Assembly: GCA_015233895.1 (NCBI GenBank)
Contig: JADFXG010000003.1
Coordinates: 1-64,000 of the forward strand
Length of the DNA: 64,000 nt
Direction: 5' to 3'
Origin: Nitrospirota bacterium
Lineage (GTDB): Bacteria > Nitrospirota > Thermodesulfovibrionia > Thermodesulfovibrionales > Magnetobacteriaceae
Shown here: positions 17,565 to 26,272 of the stretch, in pieces
Layout of the letters: every line of letters begins with the position of its first letter
How positions within the stretch are numbered: the stretch's first letter is position 1
Made by a program: the position numbers and the translations under genes
The notes under the pieces: model-generated
Database searches by the model: none
What the model saw: the letters and a program-made list of their open reading frames with translations, nothing else
What the model was told of the DNA's origin: nothing

Positions 17565-17640
17565 AAAAACCGGGGGGTCACGGGGGAATCATTTCCCCGT
17601 GTGGGAGAGGGTTTAAGGGAGAGGGCAAAGCCCTTTCCCT
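17565..17640 (+). repeat. Dispersed palindromic repeat B, copy 1 (terminator-like)
   Basis: ACCGGGGGGTCACGGGGG, AATCATTTCCCCGTG, then GGGAGAGGGC-AAA-GCCCTTTCCC (17617-17639), with T-rich sequence at 17645-17652. It resembles copy 2 at 37861-37934. Read on the plus strand, the last hairpin could end transcription of the STAND gene. The end of coaE is encoded inside it on the other strand. Confidence 0.65.
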
Positions 17641-18230
17641 ACTACTTTTTCTTCTAACATTCCAGTAAGTTTTTCATATATAGCAGTCACCTGAGATTTG
17701 GTTTCCTCAGGATTACCGGAATTATCTATAACAAAGTCAGATAACGCAACTTTTCTGTCTTGCGGTATTTGTGCCGATAGTCTGCTCTTTATGTCCGTAG
17801 TACTAAATCCCCTGTTTTTAAGCCTCTCCTCAACTACCTCAATGTCGCTTATTACCGTTATTGTCTTATCAACATCTCTGGTAAAATTACCTTCAAAAAG
17901 AAGCGGTATTTCGGCAACTACCACCTTATCTGTATTTGACGAGGCCTTACGCTTTATCTCAGCTATCACTAAAGGATGAATTATCGTCTCAAGTTCCCGG
18001 CGCAATTGAGGATTATTAAACACGATGGCTGCGGTCTTTGGTTTATCAATGTTTCCGGCACTGTCAAAGACATCACCAAGAAGCTCCCTAACCCTGAGCT
18101 TTATGTCCGTTTCTGATAAAAGTCTGTGAACTATCTCATCGGAGCTTACTGTTATAGCCCCAAGCGCTTTAAACATCTCAAGAACAGTTGATTTGCCAGA
18201 GCCGAAATTCCCTGTCAACCCTACTAACAC
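17613..18230 (-). CDS. coaE: Dephospho-CoA kinase
   Basis: 205-residue P-loop kinase catalysing the last step of coenzyme A synthesis. Seen: LTGNFGSGKST (Walker A, residues 5-15), SSDEIVHRL, and the lid region with KNRGFSTTDIKSRLSAQ. GTG 18230 is the start, 15 bases after the nrdJ stop with AAGGT between, so it is likely co-transcribed with nrdJ. The last residues (about GKGLCPLP) are encoded by the palindromic repeat B and are probably not native family sequence, but the length is still normal. Confidence 0.93.
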   Translation of the reverse strand: MLVGLTGNFGSGKSTVLEMFKALGAITVSSDEIVHRLLSETDIKLRVRELLGDVFDSAGNIDKPKTAAIVFNNPQLRRELETIIHPLVIAEIKRKASSNTDKVVVAEIPLLFEGNFTRDVDKTITVISDIEVVEERLKNRGFSTTDIKSRLSAQIPQDRKVALSDFVIDNSGNPEETKSQVTAIYEKLTGMLEEKVVGKGLCPLP

Positions 18231-18245
18231 ACTAGAGCCTGTACC

Positions 18246-20510
18246 TTACATACACTTAGTGTAGCCGCAGTCGTGACACACTGCACAGCCACTTTCGTGC
18301 TCAACCACTCCGCCACACTCTGGACATGCTCCCATAGACATGTTTACATTAGACTTTGGTTTTTCGGTAGAATTTTTGCTGTGGCTGCAGTAATTTTCCA
18401 CTGCCTTAGCTATTGCATCTGCACAAGAGGATATTTTACCGCCGTTTGCCCATATAGGCTGATGACAGGATATCCCTTTAAGCTGAGTTATAAGCTCATC
18501 CGGAGCTATGTTACATCTAAGCGCCAAAGAAACAAGCCGTCCTATCGCCTCCGACTGGCTTGACGCACACCCTCCGGCTTTCCCGATGTGGTTAAACACT
18601 TCAAATGGCAAGCCGTTTTCGTCTTCATTTATCGTAACATAGAGATTTCCGCAGCCTGTCAGTATGGACTCGGTAGAGCCTTTAATCAGCTTAGGGCGCT
18701 TGCGCGGTGTCAGTTTCTGTTGAGCACTTACCTGAGCATCAACAGTTGTGGTACTGAGCGCTGCTGCCGTTGGTTCATGGTGGGATGAGGTAGTAAGCAC
18801 CTGACCCTCGCGTGAGCCGTCTCTGTAAACCGTCACACCCTTACAGCCCAGTTTAAACGCCTGCATATACGCCCTTTTAACATCATCGGTTGTAGCTCCA
18901 GATGAAAAATTAACTGTTTTTGACACAGCATTATCCACAAACTTCTGAAATGCTCCCTGCATCTTTATGTGATACTCCGGGGTTATGTCATGCGCTGTGA
19001 CAAACACTTTCCTGACGTCTGCCGGAATGTCGGACACCTCTGCAATTGATGGCCTTAGTGAAATATCCTCCATAAGGTCTAACGAATAAAACCCGCGCTC
19101 TTTTGATGTTTTTTCAAACCATGGATTAACCTCGTATAATCTGGTGCCGTCCATTACCGTTTTTACATAAGAGACGGCAAATATCGGCTCTATACCCGAT
19201 GAACACCCGGCAATGATGGATAGCGTACCGGTTGGAGCTATCGTTGTAATGGTAGCGTTTCTTTGTTTTCTCTTTCCGTCATGAATACTCCCTTCAAAGT
19301 TAGGAAACACTCCCCTTTCCTCAGCAAGCGCTTCCGAGGCGTTTCGTCCCTCATCTCTTATGAATTTCATAACAGACTCTGCCGCCGTTAATGCCTCCTC
19401 GGAGTTATACGGAATCCCCAACTGTATAAGCATATCAGCCCAGCCCATCACTCCAAGCCCGATTTTTCTGTTTCCCTTTGTCATTTCCTCTATCTTTTTA
19501 AGAGGATACTTGTTTAAATCTATGACGTTATCAAGAAAATGAACAGCCTTGTGGGTGATTTCCCTGATGCGGTTGTAGTCAATTTCCATTGTGCCGGCGG
19601 ATGATTTTTTAAGCATCTTTGAGAGATTTAGCGAGCCCAGGTTGCAGGACTCAAAGGGCAAAAGAGGCTGCTCGCCGCAAGGATTAGTGGATTCAATCAA
19701 ACCCAGGTGCGGGGTTGGGTTTGACTCGTTTATCCTGTCAAGAAACACGATACCAGGCTCTCCGTTTTGCCATGCGTGCTTTACAATGAGATCAAACACA
19801 AAGCCTGCGCTTACTTTTTTAACCGCTTTGCCGCTTCTTGGATTAATAAGCTCGTACTCGCCATCTTCCGAGACGGAATTCATAAACTTTTCAGTAAGTC
19901 CTACAGATATATTAAAATTATTAAGCCTGTGGCTGTTTTCCTTACACGTTATAAATTCAATTATATCGGGGTGGTCAACCCTTAAGATAGCCATGTTGGC
20001 GCCCCTGCGGGTGCCGCCCTGTTTAACCGCCTCAGTTGCCGTATCAAACACGGTCATAAACGATATGGGTCCGGATGAGACCCCTTTGGTTGAACCGACA
20101 ACATCTCCTGATGGCCTAAGACGAGAGAAACTAAATCCCGTGCCGCCCCCTGATTTATGAATTAAAGCAGCGTTTTTAACCGCTTCAAATATGCTCTCCA
20201 TTGAGTCTTCAACCGGAATAACAAAGCATGCGCTTAACTGTCCCAGCCGCCTGCCTGCGTTCATTAACGTAGGAGAGTTTGGGAGAAAGGCCATATCGGC
20301 CATCATCTCGTAAAAATCCCTTTCCAACTGCTCCATGTCGGAAAAACTCTTCCCATAGTTTAAATCGTTTGAGGCTATCGCATGTGCAACACGAGTGAAC
20401 ATATCATGCGGAGTTTCAACAGGCTCACCGTTTTCACCCTTTTTTAAGTACCGCTTTTGAAGCACTTTTAGTGCATTTTGTGTCAGACTCATATCCGCTG
20501 TTGTTTCCAA
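18246..20510 (-). CDS. nrdJ: Vitamin B12-dependent (class II) ribonucleoside-diphosphate reductase
   Basis: 754 residues; makes deoxyribonucleotides using adenosylcobalamin. Visible: the ATP-cone-free N-terminus, SACFVIPVEDSM (first redox Cys region), KSGGGTGFSFSRLRP, STNPCGEQPLLPFESCNLGSLNLS (active-site Cys and Glu in the NPCGE motif), and IAPTGTLSIIAGCSSGIEP. A TSCPD-type domain contains GKAGGCASSQSEAIGRLVSLALR. The zinc-like C-terminal tail has CPECGG and CAVCHDCGYTKC. TTG 20510 has GGGGGAT at the right spacing; ATG 20492 is the alternative. A class II enzyme works with or without oxygen, fitting an anaerobic or microaerobic host. Confidence 0.95.
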   Translation of the reverse strand: METTADMSLTQNALKVLQKRYLKKGENGEPVETPHDMFTRVAHAIASNDLNYGKSFSDMEQLERDFYEMMADMAFLPNSPTLMNAGRRLGQLSACFVIPVEDSMESIFEAVKNAALIHKSGGGTGFSFSRLRPSGDVVGSTKGVSSGPISFMTVFDTATEAVKQGGTRRGANMAILRVDHPDIIEFITCKENSHRLNNFNISVGLTEKFMNSVSEDGEYELINPRSGKAVKKVSAGFVFDLIVKHAWQNGEPGIVFLDRINESNPTPHLGLIESTNPCGEQPLLPFESCNLGSLNLSKMLKKSSAGTMEIDYNRIREITHKAVHFLDNVIDLNKYPLKKIEEMTKGNRKIGLGVMGWADMLIQLGIPYNSEEALTAAESVMKFIRDEGRNASEALAEERGVFPNFEGSIHDGKRKQRNATITTIAPTGTLSIIAGCSSGIEPIFAVSYVKTVMDGTRLYEVNPWFEKTSKERGFYSLDLMEDISLRPSIAEVSDIPADVRKVFVTAHDITPEYHIKMQGAFQKFVDNAVSKTVNFSSGATTDDVKRAYMQAFKLGCKGVTVYRDGSREGQVLTTSSHHEPTAAALSTTTVDAQVSAQQKLTPRKRPKLIKGSTESILTGCGNLYVTINEDENGLPFEVFNHIGKAGGCASSQSEAIGRLVSLALRCNIAPDELITQLKGISCHQPIWANGGKISSCADAIAKAVENYCSHSKNSTEKPKSNVNMSMGACPECGGVVEHESGCAVCHDCGYTKCM

Positions 20511-20549
20511 AATTATAATCCCCCAATTTTATGCTACTTACTTACAATA

Positions 20550-20566
20550 CAAACTAAGCAAGTTTG
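20550..20566. promoter_or_regulatory. Inverted repeat at the nrdJ transcription start (possible operator)
   Basis: CAAACT-AAGCA-AGTTTG, a 6-5-6 inverted repeat at the predicted start of nrdJ transcription. It does not match the NrdR box pattern I know. The binding protein is unknown. Confidence 0.3.
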
Positions 20567-20571
20567 CTAAT

Positions 20572-20601
20572 ATTATATAGGAGAGGAGGACAGAATTTCA
20601 A
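20572..20601 (-). promoter_or_regulatory. Sigma-70-type promoter for nrdJ-coaE
   Basis: On the minus strand TTGAAA (20601-20596), 18 bases, TATAAT (20577-20572). The transcription start is expected near 20565, about 55 bases before the TTG start of nrdJ. Confidence 0.55.
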
Positions 20602-20623
20602 GTGGTAAAAAACTTAAGGCGGG

Positions 20624-21136
20624 TTAGTCGAATATGTCAATGAGGTTAATTTGAAGTCCGTCTATGACTTTAGATGTTACTACGCCCTCAAATGCTGCAA
20701 CACAATGGAGCCTGTACCTGTCACCCTCAATGGCTAATATTTGGATAGTTTGCAACTCCGGCATGACTATCCAGTATTCCGGCACCTTGTATTTTTCGTA
20801 GATAGCCTTCTTAACCTCGGTATCTTTTTCGTAACTGCCCTAAGATACTATTTCACACACCATATCCGGCACGCCTCTTACCCAATCCTTTTCAATATCG
20901 GCATGTTACTTTTTTATAAATAACAAGTCAGGCTGAAGTCTGTTTATTCCCTCCTCAAAGATTACGTCAAGGGGGGATAAATATAACTCTCCCAGGCCGT
21001 TTGTCTCAATGTAAGAAAAAATCTTACTTGCTATTCGTGATACAATTTTTTGGTGTCTTATAAATGGACTGGGGCCCATGATTTCCTCTCCGTTAATAAT
21101 TTCCGTTAAATCTAAATCTCGTTCGATAGTTTGCAT
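20624..21136 (-). pseudogene. Uma2-family (DUF820) restriction-endonuclease-like gene with two in-frame stops
   Basis: One reading frame of 171 codons encodes a complete Uma2-like protein, interrupted by TAA at 20908-20906 and TAG at 20842-20840. Before the first stop: MGPSPFIRHQKIVSRIASKI and a region ending LQPDLLFIKK. Between them: RGVPDMVCEIVS. After the second: KKAIYEKYKVPEYWIVMPE, the family's conserved C-terminal motif. Uma2 proteins have a PD-(D/E)xK-like fold and are often multicopy; their role is unclear. Two stops make a genuine pseudogene more likely than a read error. Confidence 0.85.
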
Positions 21137-21456
21137 AAAAGTAGTGTATCAACAGAGAGATGGTTTTGTCAAAAATAAAAAAGTAGAATATATTTCCTCT
21201 TGTTTTTTTCATGTTAGTTGTGATTCATATATTTATTTTTCAAGTAAGACAAGTGAAATATAAGAATGCTACGTAAAAGTTTATGTATTGAACTAATACA
21301 ACTAAGTTCTTTATTATCTTTTTGTCAAATCCGGCAAAGAAACGCTTTAATAAAATCATCCCAGCGGCAACAAAAAACGATAGTGTTTTGTCCTTTTATC
21401 GCATTATTATTGTCAGGTTGAATTGTACGAATAGATATAAAAAAAGGGAGGTTAAG
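21137..21456. other. AT-rich intergenic region, no gene seen
   Basis: 320 bases between the dead Uma2 gene and the chimeric transposase gene, which point away from each other. It holds the promoter at 21410-21437 and a ribosome site GGGAGG at 21446-21451. The stretch around 21325-21395 (AATCCGGCAAAGAAACGC) has no convincing fold; I could not match it to a riboswitch. Confidence 0.4.
21410..21437 (+). promoter_or_regulatory. Probable sigma-70-type promoter
   Basis: TTGTCA at 21410-21415, 16 bases, then TAGATA at 21432-21437; the ATG lies 20 bases further on with a strong GGGAGG. Confidence 0.4.
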
Positions 21457-22047
21457 ATGAAATTTCTGCAAGGAAAATCTGTAGAAAAAGATTTAAAATC
21501 ATATGATGCACAGGCTAAAAGCTTATTAGCGCAAACCCCAACCGATAAAAAACTATTGATGCTAAGCACAACTGTAGCAGTGACGTCAATTACTATGGTT
21601 CCCACTGCTGATGCTTCAACAGTATTGCCTGGAATTACGGATGGTCTCCCCGGATTAGACAAGGTATTTATTGAAGAGTTTCCAAAAGCAAACGTCCAGA
21701 GGTGTCAGATTCATGTGGCAAGAAATGTTTTAGCGAAGGTTCCTAATAAGCTGAGAAAGGATGTGGCGGATGATTTAAGGTCTATATTTTATGCATCGTC
21801 AAAGGATAAGGCGACAGATTTTTATAAGAGTTTTTATGAGAAATGGGAAAAAGAAATTCCATCAGCAGTAAAATCATTATCGCAGTCGGTAAATTGTTGT
21901 TTGACTTTCTTTAGTTTTCCCAAAGAGGACTGGATTTCATTAAGAACGACTAACATTATTGAACGTTTAAACAAAGAATTTAAAAGAAGAACAAAACCAA
22001 TGGAGATTGTAGTGCCTGTTACAGATTGCTGGCTTTTATATCCTTAA
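21457..22047 (+). CDS. Chimeric ORF: unknown signal-bearing N-terminus joined to an IS256 transposase fragment
   Basis: 196 residues from ATG 21457. Residues 1-~59 (MKFLQGKSVEKDLKSYD, then a hydrophobic stretch and PTADAS) look like the start of some exported or membrane protein and not like a transposase. From about residue 60 the protein is IS256/Mutator transposase: ITDGLPGLDKVF, VQRCQIHVARNVL, and LRTTNIIERLNKEFKRRTK with the last catalytic Glu region. The first half of the transposase is missing. After TKPMEIV the frame shifts, so the listed end (22047) is not the family end. The promoter and ribosome site belong to the host gene that was cut. Probably non-functional. Confidence 0.75.
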   Translation: MKFLQGKSVEKDLKSYDAQAKSLLAQTPTDKKLLMLSTTVAVTSITMVPTADASTVLPGITDGLPGLDKVFIEEFPKANVQRCQIHVARNVLAKVPNKLRKDVADDLRSIFYASSKDKATDFYKSFYEKWEKEIPSAVKSLSQSVNCCLTFFSFPKEDWISLRTTNIIERLNKEFKRRTKPMEIVVPVTDCWLLYP

Positions 22048-22130
22048 AAATGGAATTGAGCTGGAGGGCAAACCCCAAAGGAAAGGTGCGGCCTAATTTG
22101 CCTTTTTATTTTTTCACACTAAACTCTTGA
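21634..22130 (+). mobile_element. IS256-family transposase remnant
   Basis: C-terminal half of an IS256-type transposase. It runs in one frame to about 22010, then continues one frame over as ACYRLLAFISLKMELSWR to TGA at 22128-22130. Truncated at the N-terminus and frameshifted, so no longer able to transpose. I saw no clear terminal inverted repeats. Confidence 0.8.
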
Positions 22131-22209
22131 CATTACCAGTCAACAAAACATCTAAATTTAGCCTAACTCCTTGAAAGTATCCTTTACATTAGTGATGGTA
22201 CTTTTCTCT

Positions 22210-23085
22210 TTATCGTGTCTCATCAACTGCACTATCTTTTTTGCAGCCGCTAAGTTTATTAGTATTACCATGAAGTTTCTTTTCAGAGGTCTTAACCCGC
22301 CGCTCAAGTTTCCTGATGTCTTCCTCCGGGGGTAAGCTCTCAGGTTTGATGCCGCTTTTGTCAAGAAGCTCCCTAACATCCTGATTGTTCTTTACATGTT
22401 CAACCGTAATATGTTCCTCACCCTTTAAATTGTCTTTCCTAACGTTAAAATTCGTTATCTCTGTAGCCAGGTCCTTGGCTTTAATAGTAATAGTAGGAAG
22501 AAAATCCGCCAAAGGCCTATTTTCAGGGATACCTAATTTCTTTTTCATTTGAAAAGTTGAATGTCCGCCAAACAGTGCATGGTCTCCTTTACTCCTGATT
22601 CGTCCAAATCCCTGATTGTCAACGCCTCGCTCATAGATAATATTAGAAAGTTCTTTTTCCGTGTCAACTAATTTCCTTCTTGCACTCAAACGCTCATTGA
22701 GATTTATTCGCTCCTCAAGCAGTTCCTGTTTGCGCGTCTGAATTGCAAAATAACTCTGTGCGAATGCTATCTGTTCCTTGCGCGGGTCTCCGTTTTGAGC
22801 GATTAAATAACAGGCGTATCGTGTAAGCATTATGTCATCAACCTCTCTTTGCGCACCCTTGGCGATATCTATCATTTTGCTGACGTCAGCAAAATGATCG
22901 TTGACATCCTGCCCAGCATTCATACATGCGATTTTAGCCTTCTCTATTACCAATGAAAAATTGCGCCATTGTGTGTAGTCAAGAAGTGTCTGTAAATCCC
23001 TCGCCAGCCAATATTCTATACCATTTTCCTGATACGCCGATTCCTCAAATGTTTTGTTAAGTGATACGATAAGCTCTTTCCTCAT
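22210..23085 (-). CDS. dinD: DNA-damage-inducible protein D
   Basis: 291 residues from ATG 23085, which has GGGAGGT at 23100-23094; the longer form from 23133 is less likely. The N-terminal half is a BRO-N/DinD domain: [19 protein letters not shown] and an [21 protein letters not shown] motif with IAQNGDP. The rest is helical with a charged tail. E. coli DinD is an SOS-induced inhibitor of RecA strand exchange. I see no LexA-type box in the short upstream region, so SOS control is unproven here. It sits 57 bases after aspC on the same strand, in an area rich in gene debris (dead Uma2, IS256). Confidence 0.9.
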   Translation of the reverse strand: MRKELIVSLNKTFEESAYQENGIEYWLARDLQTLLDYTQWRNFSLVIEKAKIACMNAGQDVNDHFADVSKMIDIAKGAQREVDDIMLTRYACYLIAQNGDPRKEQIAFAQSYFAIQTRKQELLEERINLNERLSARRKLVDTEKELSNIIYERGVDNQGFGRIRSKGDHALFGGHSTFQMKKKLGIPENRPLADFLPTITIKAKDLATEITNFNVRKDNLKGEEHITVEHVKNNQDVRELLDKSGIKPESLPPEEDIRKLERRVKTSEKKLHGNTNKLSGCKKDSAVDETR

Positions 23086-23141
23086 TCTATTTAACCTCCC
23101 CCAAGTTATTACTGTCCCATGGCTAAAATCCATTACCTACG

Positions 23142-24332
23142 TTATGAAAGCGCCTGAAGAGCCTTCTTAATTCTGTTAAGCCCCTCTTTTATGACCTCCA
23201 TAGAAGTTGCGTAGGATATGCGGATATAACCCTCCATACCAAAGGCGCCTCCCGGCACAAGTGCCACAGCGGCATCCTCAAGCAGATACATCGCCATATC
23301 CGATGAATCTTTAATTTTGCGGTTGCCGACCGATTTACCGAGATGGGCTTTTATGTTTGGAAAAGCATAGAAGGCGCCCTGCGGCCTCCGGCATGATACG
23401 CCCGGTATCTCATTTAACTCCTTAACAATGAATTCCCTGCGCTTGTCAAACTCTTTTACCATCGTCTTCACACTGTCCTGCTGCCCTGTCATCGCCTCTA
23501 TGGCGGCCTTTTGGGAAATTGACATCGGGTTTGACGTTGATTGGCTCTGGATGTTTTCCATAGCCTTAATGACGCTCTTATCTCCGGCAGCATAGCCAAT
23601 GCGCCACCCTGTCATTGCATGGGATTTTGAAAGCCCGTTTATGACGATGGTTTTCTTTTTCACCTCTTTATCTACTGAGGCTATGCTTATATGAGTGAGC
23701 CCATCGTAGAGGAGTTTTTCATATATTTCATCCGATACAATAAAGAGATTATGTTTAAGGGCAACTTCGGCAATTCCCTCAAGAGTTTTCTTGTCATACG
23801 TGTAACCGGTTGGATTTGATGGATAATTGAGGATAACTGCCTTAGTTTTTTTCGTGATTTTCTCTTTCAATGAATCCGCTGTGACCATAAATAAATCCTC
23901 TTCACGGCAGTCAACGATAACGGGCAGAGCATCGTTAAGCAGCACCTGATCCGGGTACGATACCCAGTACGGAGCCGGAATTAAGACTTCATCGCCAGAG
24001 GAGTACAGCGCTTGTGCGGCATTATACAGTGAATGTTTTGCTCCGCATGAGACCACTATTTCAGCTCGCTCGTAATCAAGTGAATTATCTGCCTTTAGCT
24101 TATTTATTATGGCATCCTTAAGTTCCGGCACACCGCCCACCGGAGTGTATTTTGTAAAACCCGCCTTAATTGCCTTAATTGCGGCTTCTTTAATGTTATC
24201 GGGAGTATCAAAATCCGGCTCTCCAAGAGCAAAACTAATAACATCCACTCCGGAAGCCTTCATCTCCTTTGCCTTTGAGTCAATTGATAATGTTGCCGAT
24301 GGTTTAATTTTCTTAGCTCTTTCTGATAACAT
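23142..24332 (-). CDS. aspC: Aspartate/prephenate aminotransferase, PLP-dependent class I
   Basis: 396 residues, fold-type I aminotransferase of the Igamma subgroup. Seen: SFALGEPDFDTP, VVSCGAKHSLYNAAQAL, PAPYWVSYPDQV, LNYPSNPTGYTYD, SDEIYEKLLYDG, and the PLP-lysine motif NGLSKSHAMTGWRIGY. It transfers the amino group between glutamate and oxaloacetate and often also prephenate or aromatic keto acids. The start ATG 24332 has GAGGG just upstream. It is divergent from mazG, with both promoters sharing about 145 bases. Confidence 0.93.
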   Translation of the reverse strand: MLSERAKKIKPSATLSIDSKAKEMKASGVDVISFALGEPDFDTPDNIKEAAIKAIKAGFTKYTPVGGVPELKDAIINKLKADNSLDYERAEIVVSCGAKHSLYNAAQALYSSGDEVLIPAPYWVSYPDQVLLNDALPVIVDCREEDLFMVTADSLKEKITKKTKAVILNYPSNPTGYTYDKKTLEGIAEVALKHNLFIVSDEIYEKLLYDGLTHISIASVDKEVKKKTIVINGLSKSHAMTGWRIGYAAGDKSVIKAMENIQSQSTSNPMSISQKAAIEAMTGQQDSVKTMVKEFDKRREFIVKELNEIPGVSCRRPQGAFYAFPNIKAHLGKSVGNRKIKDSSDMAMYLLEDAAVALVPGGAFGMEGYIRISYATSMEVIKEGLNRIKKALQALS

Positions 24333-24438
24333 CTTAATCTGCCCTCTTTATTTTTTTGATTTACTCTAACTGAATTGCGTGATTTTAACATATTCCACAG
24401 ATAAATTTTCGGTTTTTTGGTTAGAGTTTGAACAATTA

Positions 24439-24469
24439 TTGACATGTCTGTCATCTTAAAACTATACTT
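24439..24469 (+). promoter_or_regulatory. Promoter of mazG, suggesting a leaderless mRNA
   Basis: TTGACA (24439-24444), 19 bases, TATACT (24464-24469). The mazG ATG begins only 8 bases after the -10 box, so transcription would start at or within a base or two of the ATG. No ribosome-binding sequence is visible. Confidence 0.45.
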
Positions 24470-24477
24470 TCTCTGTT

Positions 24478-25257
24478 ATGTCTGTGACGTTTGATCAACT
24501 GGTTGCTATTGTGGAGAGGCTACGTTCAAAGGATGGCTGTCCGTGGGACAAAGAGCAAACGGCTGAAACCATTGTCAATTTTCTGATAGAGGAATCCTAT
24601 GAGGTCGTGGACTCCATAGAGGAAAAAGACCACGCTAAGATTAAAGAGGAACTTGGCGACCTGCTGTTTCAAATTCTCTTCCTTGCCCGGATAGGGACCG
24701 AGGAGGGGCACTTTACCATTGAAGACGTAATCGAGGGTATCAGCACAAAGATGATTTCAAGACATCCGCATGTTTTTGGACAAAAGGTTTGTGCTGACTC
24801 AGAAGAGGTGCTTAAACAGTGGTATGATATCAAAAAGAGTGAGGGCAGGCATGATGAATCAATATTAAACGGAGTGTCAAAGTCGCTACCAGCTCTTTTG
24901 CGCGCTCAGATGATACAATCGCGTGCTTCACGAGTGGGCTTTGACTGGCAAACGATTAACGATGTTTCAGAGAAACTCGATGAAGAAATCGCAGAGTTTA
25001 AATCCGCTCTCACAGAGGAAGGGCCTTCATCAGAACGAGTGGAGGATGAGCTTGGCGATCTGCTCTTTACGATAGTCAACATTTCAAGGTTTTTGAAGCT
25101 GAATCCTGAAGCTGCTTTGCGAAAAACTACAAACCGGTTTATCAGACGGTTTAAGTATATTGAGGACAGTGCAAAAGCGCTTGGGAAATCACTTGATGAC
25201 ATGACACTTGCCGAAATGGATAGCTTTTGGCAAAAAGCTAAAGATTGTGGACTTTAA
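24478..25257 (+). CDS. mazG: Nucleoside triphosphate pyrophosphohydrolase MazG
   Basis: 259 residues with two tandem all-alpha MazG domains. Domain 1: VERLRSKDGCPWDKEQTAETI, EESYEVVDSI, EELGDLLFQILFLARI. Domain 2: RASRVGFDWQTI, EELDEEIAEFKSAL-like acidic helices, VEDELGDLLFTIVNISRFL. It hydrolyses (d)NTPs to NMP and pyrophosphate, cleaning the nucleotide pool and lowering ppGpp stress signals. No Shine-Dalgarno is visible before ATG 24478; the transcript may be leaderless. lipA starts 1 base after the stop. Confidence 0.94.
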   Translation: MSVTFDQLVAIVERLRSKDGCPWDKEQTAETIVNFLIEESYEVVDSIEEKDHAKIKEELGDLLFQILFLARIGTEEGHFTIEDVIEGISTKMISRHPHVFGQKVCADSEEVLKQWYDIKKSEGRHDESILNGVSKSLPALLRAQMIQSRASRVGFDWQTINDVSEKLDEEIAEFKSALTEEGPSSERVEDELGDLLFTIVNISRFLKLNPEAALRKTTNRFIRRFKYIEDSAKALGKSLDDMTLAEMDSFWQKAKDCGL

Positions 25258-25258
25258 A

Positions 25259-26116
25259 ATGAAAACAGAAAGACTGCCAGAGTGGCTTAAGACTAACACC
25301 TTTGAAGATCTCAGAGATACAAAAGTGTTACTGAGAAATAAGAGGCTTAAAACTGTTTGTGAGGAGGCGAGGTGTCCTAACAAGGGCTACTGTTTTAACA
25401 AGCCTACGGCTACGTTTATGATTTTAGGCGGCAGTTGCACAAGAAATTGCGGTTTCTGTTCGGTCTCTCATACCGGGGCACAGCCGGTGGATGCCGGTGA
25501 GCCGGAAAGAGTGTCTGAGGCTGCGTTTGAGATGAGTCTAAAGCATGTGGTAATAACCTCTGTCACGCGGGATGATTTACCAGACGGAGGCGCCGCCCAT
25601 TTTGCTAAAACAGTTTTTGCCATAAGAAGGCGGCTGCCTCAGGCTGTAATTGAAGTGCTTACACCGGATTTCAGAGGAGACATAAGCGCTCTTAAAATTG
25701 TAACAGACTCAGAGCCCGATGTTTTTAACCACAACGTGGAAACTGTGCCGTCACTTTATTCTGTTGTAAGACCGGAGGCCGATTATAAAACCTCGCTTAC
25801 TGTGTTAAGAAACGCCCGTGAACTGTCACATGGCACACACATAAAGACAAAATCCGGTTTGATGGTGGGTCTTGGTGAAAGCTTCGATGAGGTAATAGCG
25901 GTGCTCAGGGATTTACGGGCTGCTGGCTGCAATTATGTAACAATTGGACAGTATCTGAGACCCAAAAAGTCTAACCTTCCGGTTGTCCAATATGTGCATC
26001 CCGACATTTTTTTGAAATACAAAGACGAGGCACAGCTTTTAGGATTTGAAGCCGTTGCCTCAGCCCCGCTTGTGAGAAGCTCTATGGATGCTTTTGAGCT
26101 AAATGCAGGGATTTAA
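25259..26116 (+). CDS. lipA: Lipoyl synthase
   Basis: Radical-SAM enzyme inserting two sulfurs into protein-bound octanoyl groups. 285 residues from ATG 25259; this start lies one base after the mazG stop, and the family N-terminus is LPEWLKTNTFEDLRD. Auxiliary cluster cysteines: CEEARCPNKGYC. Radical-SAM cluster: CTRNCGFC. Also seen: TSVTRDDLPDGGAAHF, a VFNHNVETVPSLY motif, and a C-terminal RSSMDAFE with the conserved Ser ligand. No lipB or lipoate ligase lies nearby. Coupling to mazG translation is likely. Confidence 0.96.
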   Translation: MKTERLPEWLKTNTFEDLRDTKVLLRNKRLKTVCEEARCPNKGYCFNKPTATFMILGGSCTRNCGFCSVSHTGAQPVDAGEPERVSEAAFEMSLKHVVITSVTRDDLPDGGAAHFAKTVFAIRRRLPQAVIEVLTPDFRGDISALKIVTDSEPDVFNHNVETVPSLYSVVRPEADYKTSLTVLRNARELSHGTHIKTKSGLMVGLGESFDEVIAVLRDLRAAGCNYVTIGQYLRPKKSNLPVVQYVHPDIFLKYKDEAQLLGFEAVASAPLVRSSMDAFELNAGI

Positions 26117-26164
26117 TAAAAGTCTTATTTCTATTTATTATCACGTTATTACACCCGAAACGCT

Positions 26165-26196
26165 GGACTGCCGTGTTGTTATTTCCACGACAGTCC
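26165..26196. terminator. Hairpin between convergent lipA and secreted-protein genes
   Basis: GGACTGCCGTG (26165-26175) pairs with CACGACAGTCC (26186-26196), 11 positions with one mismatch and a 10-base loop. It has no strong T-run, but the position between two convergent genes suits a bidirectional terminator. Confidence 0.4.
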
Positions 26197-26272
26197 CACG
26201 TATTTTCCGATGATATATTACTGCAACGTCACCTGAACCGTTTCGCACTACTGGCGCTTTACTCTTGTACAG

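Noticed and set aside
22158-22379. 73-residue frame overlapping the end of dinD
   Set aside because: Most of it lies in another frame inside dinD; no ribosome site and no recognisable domain.
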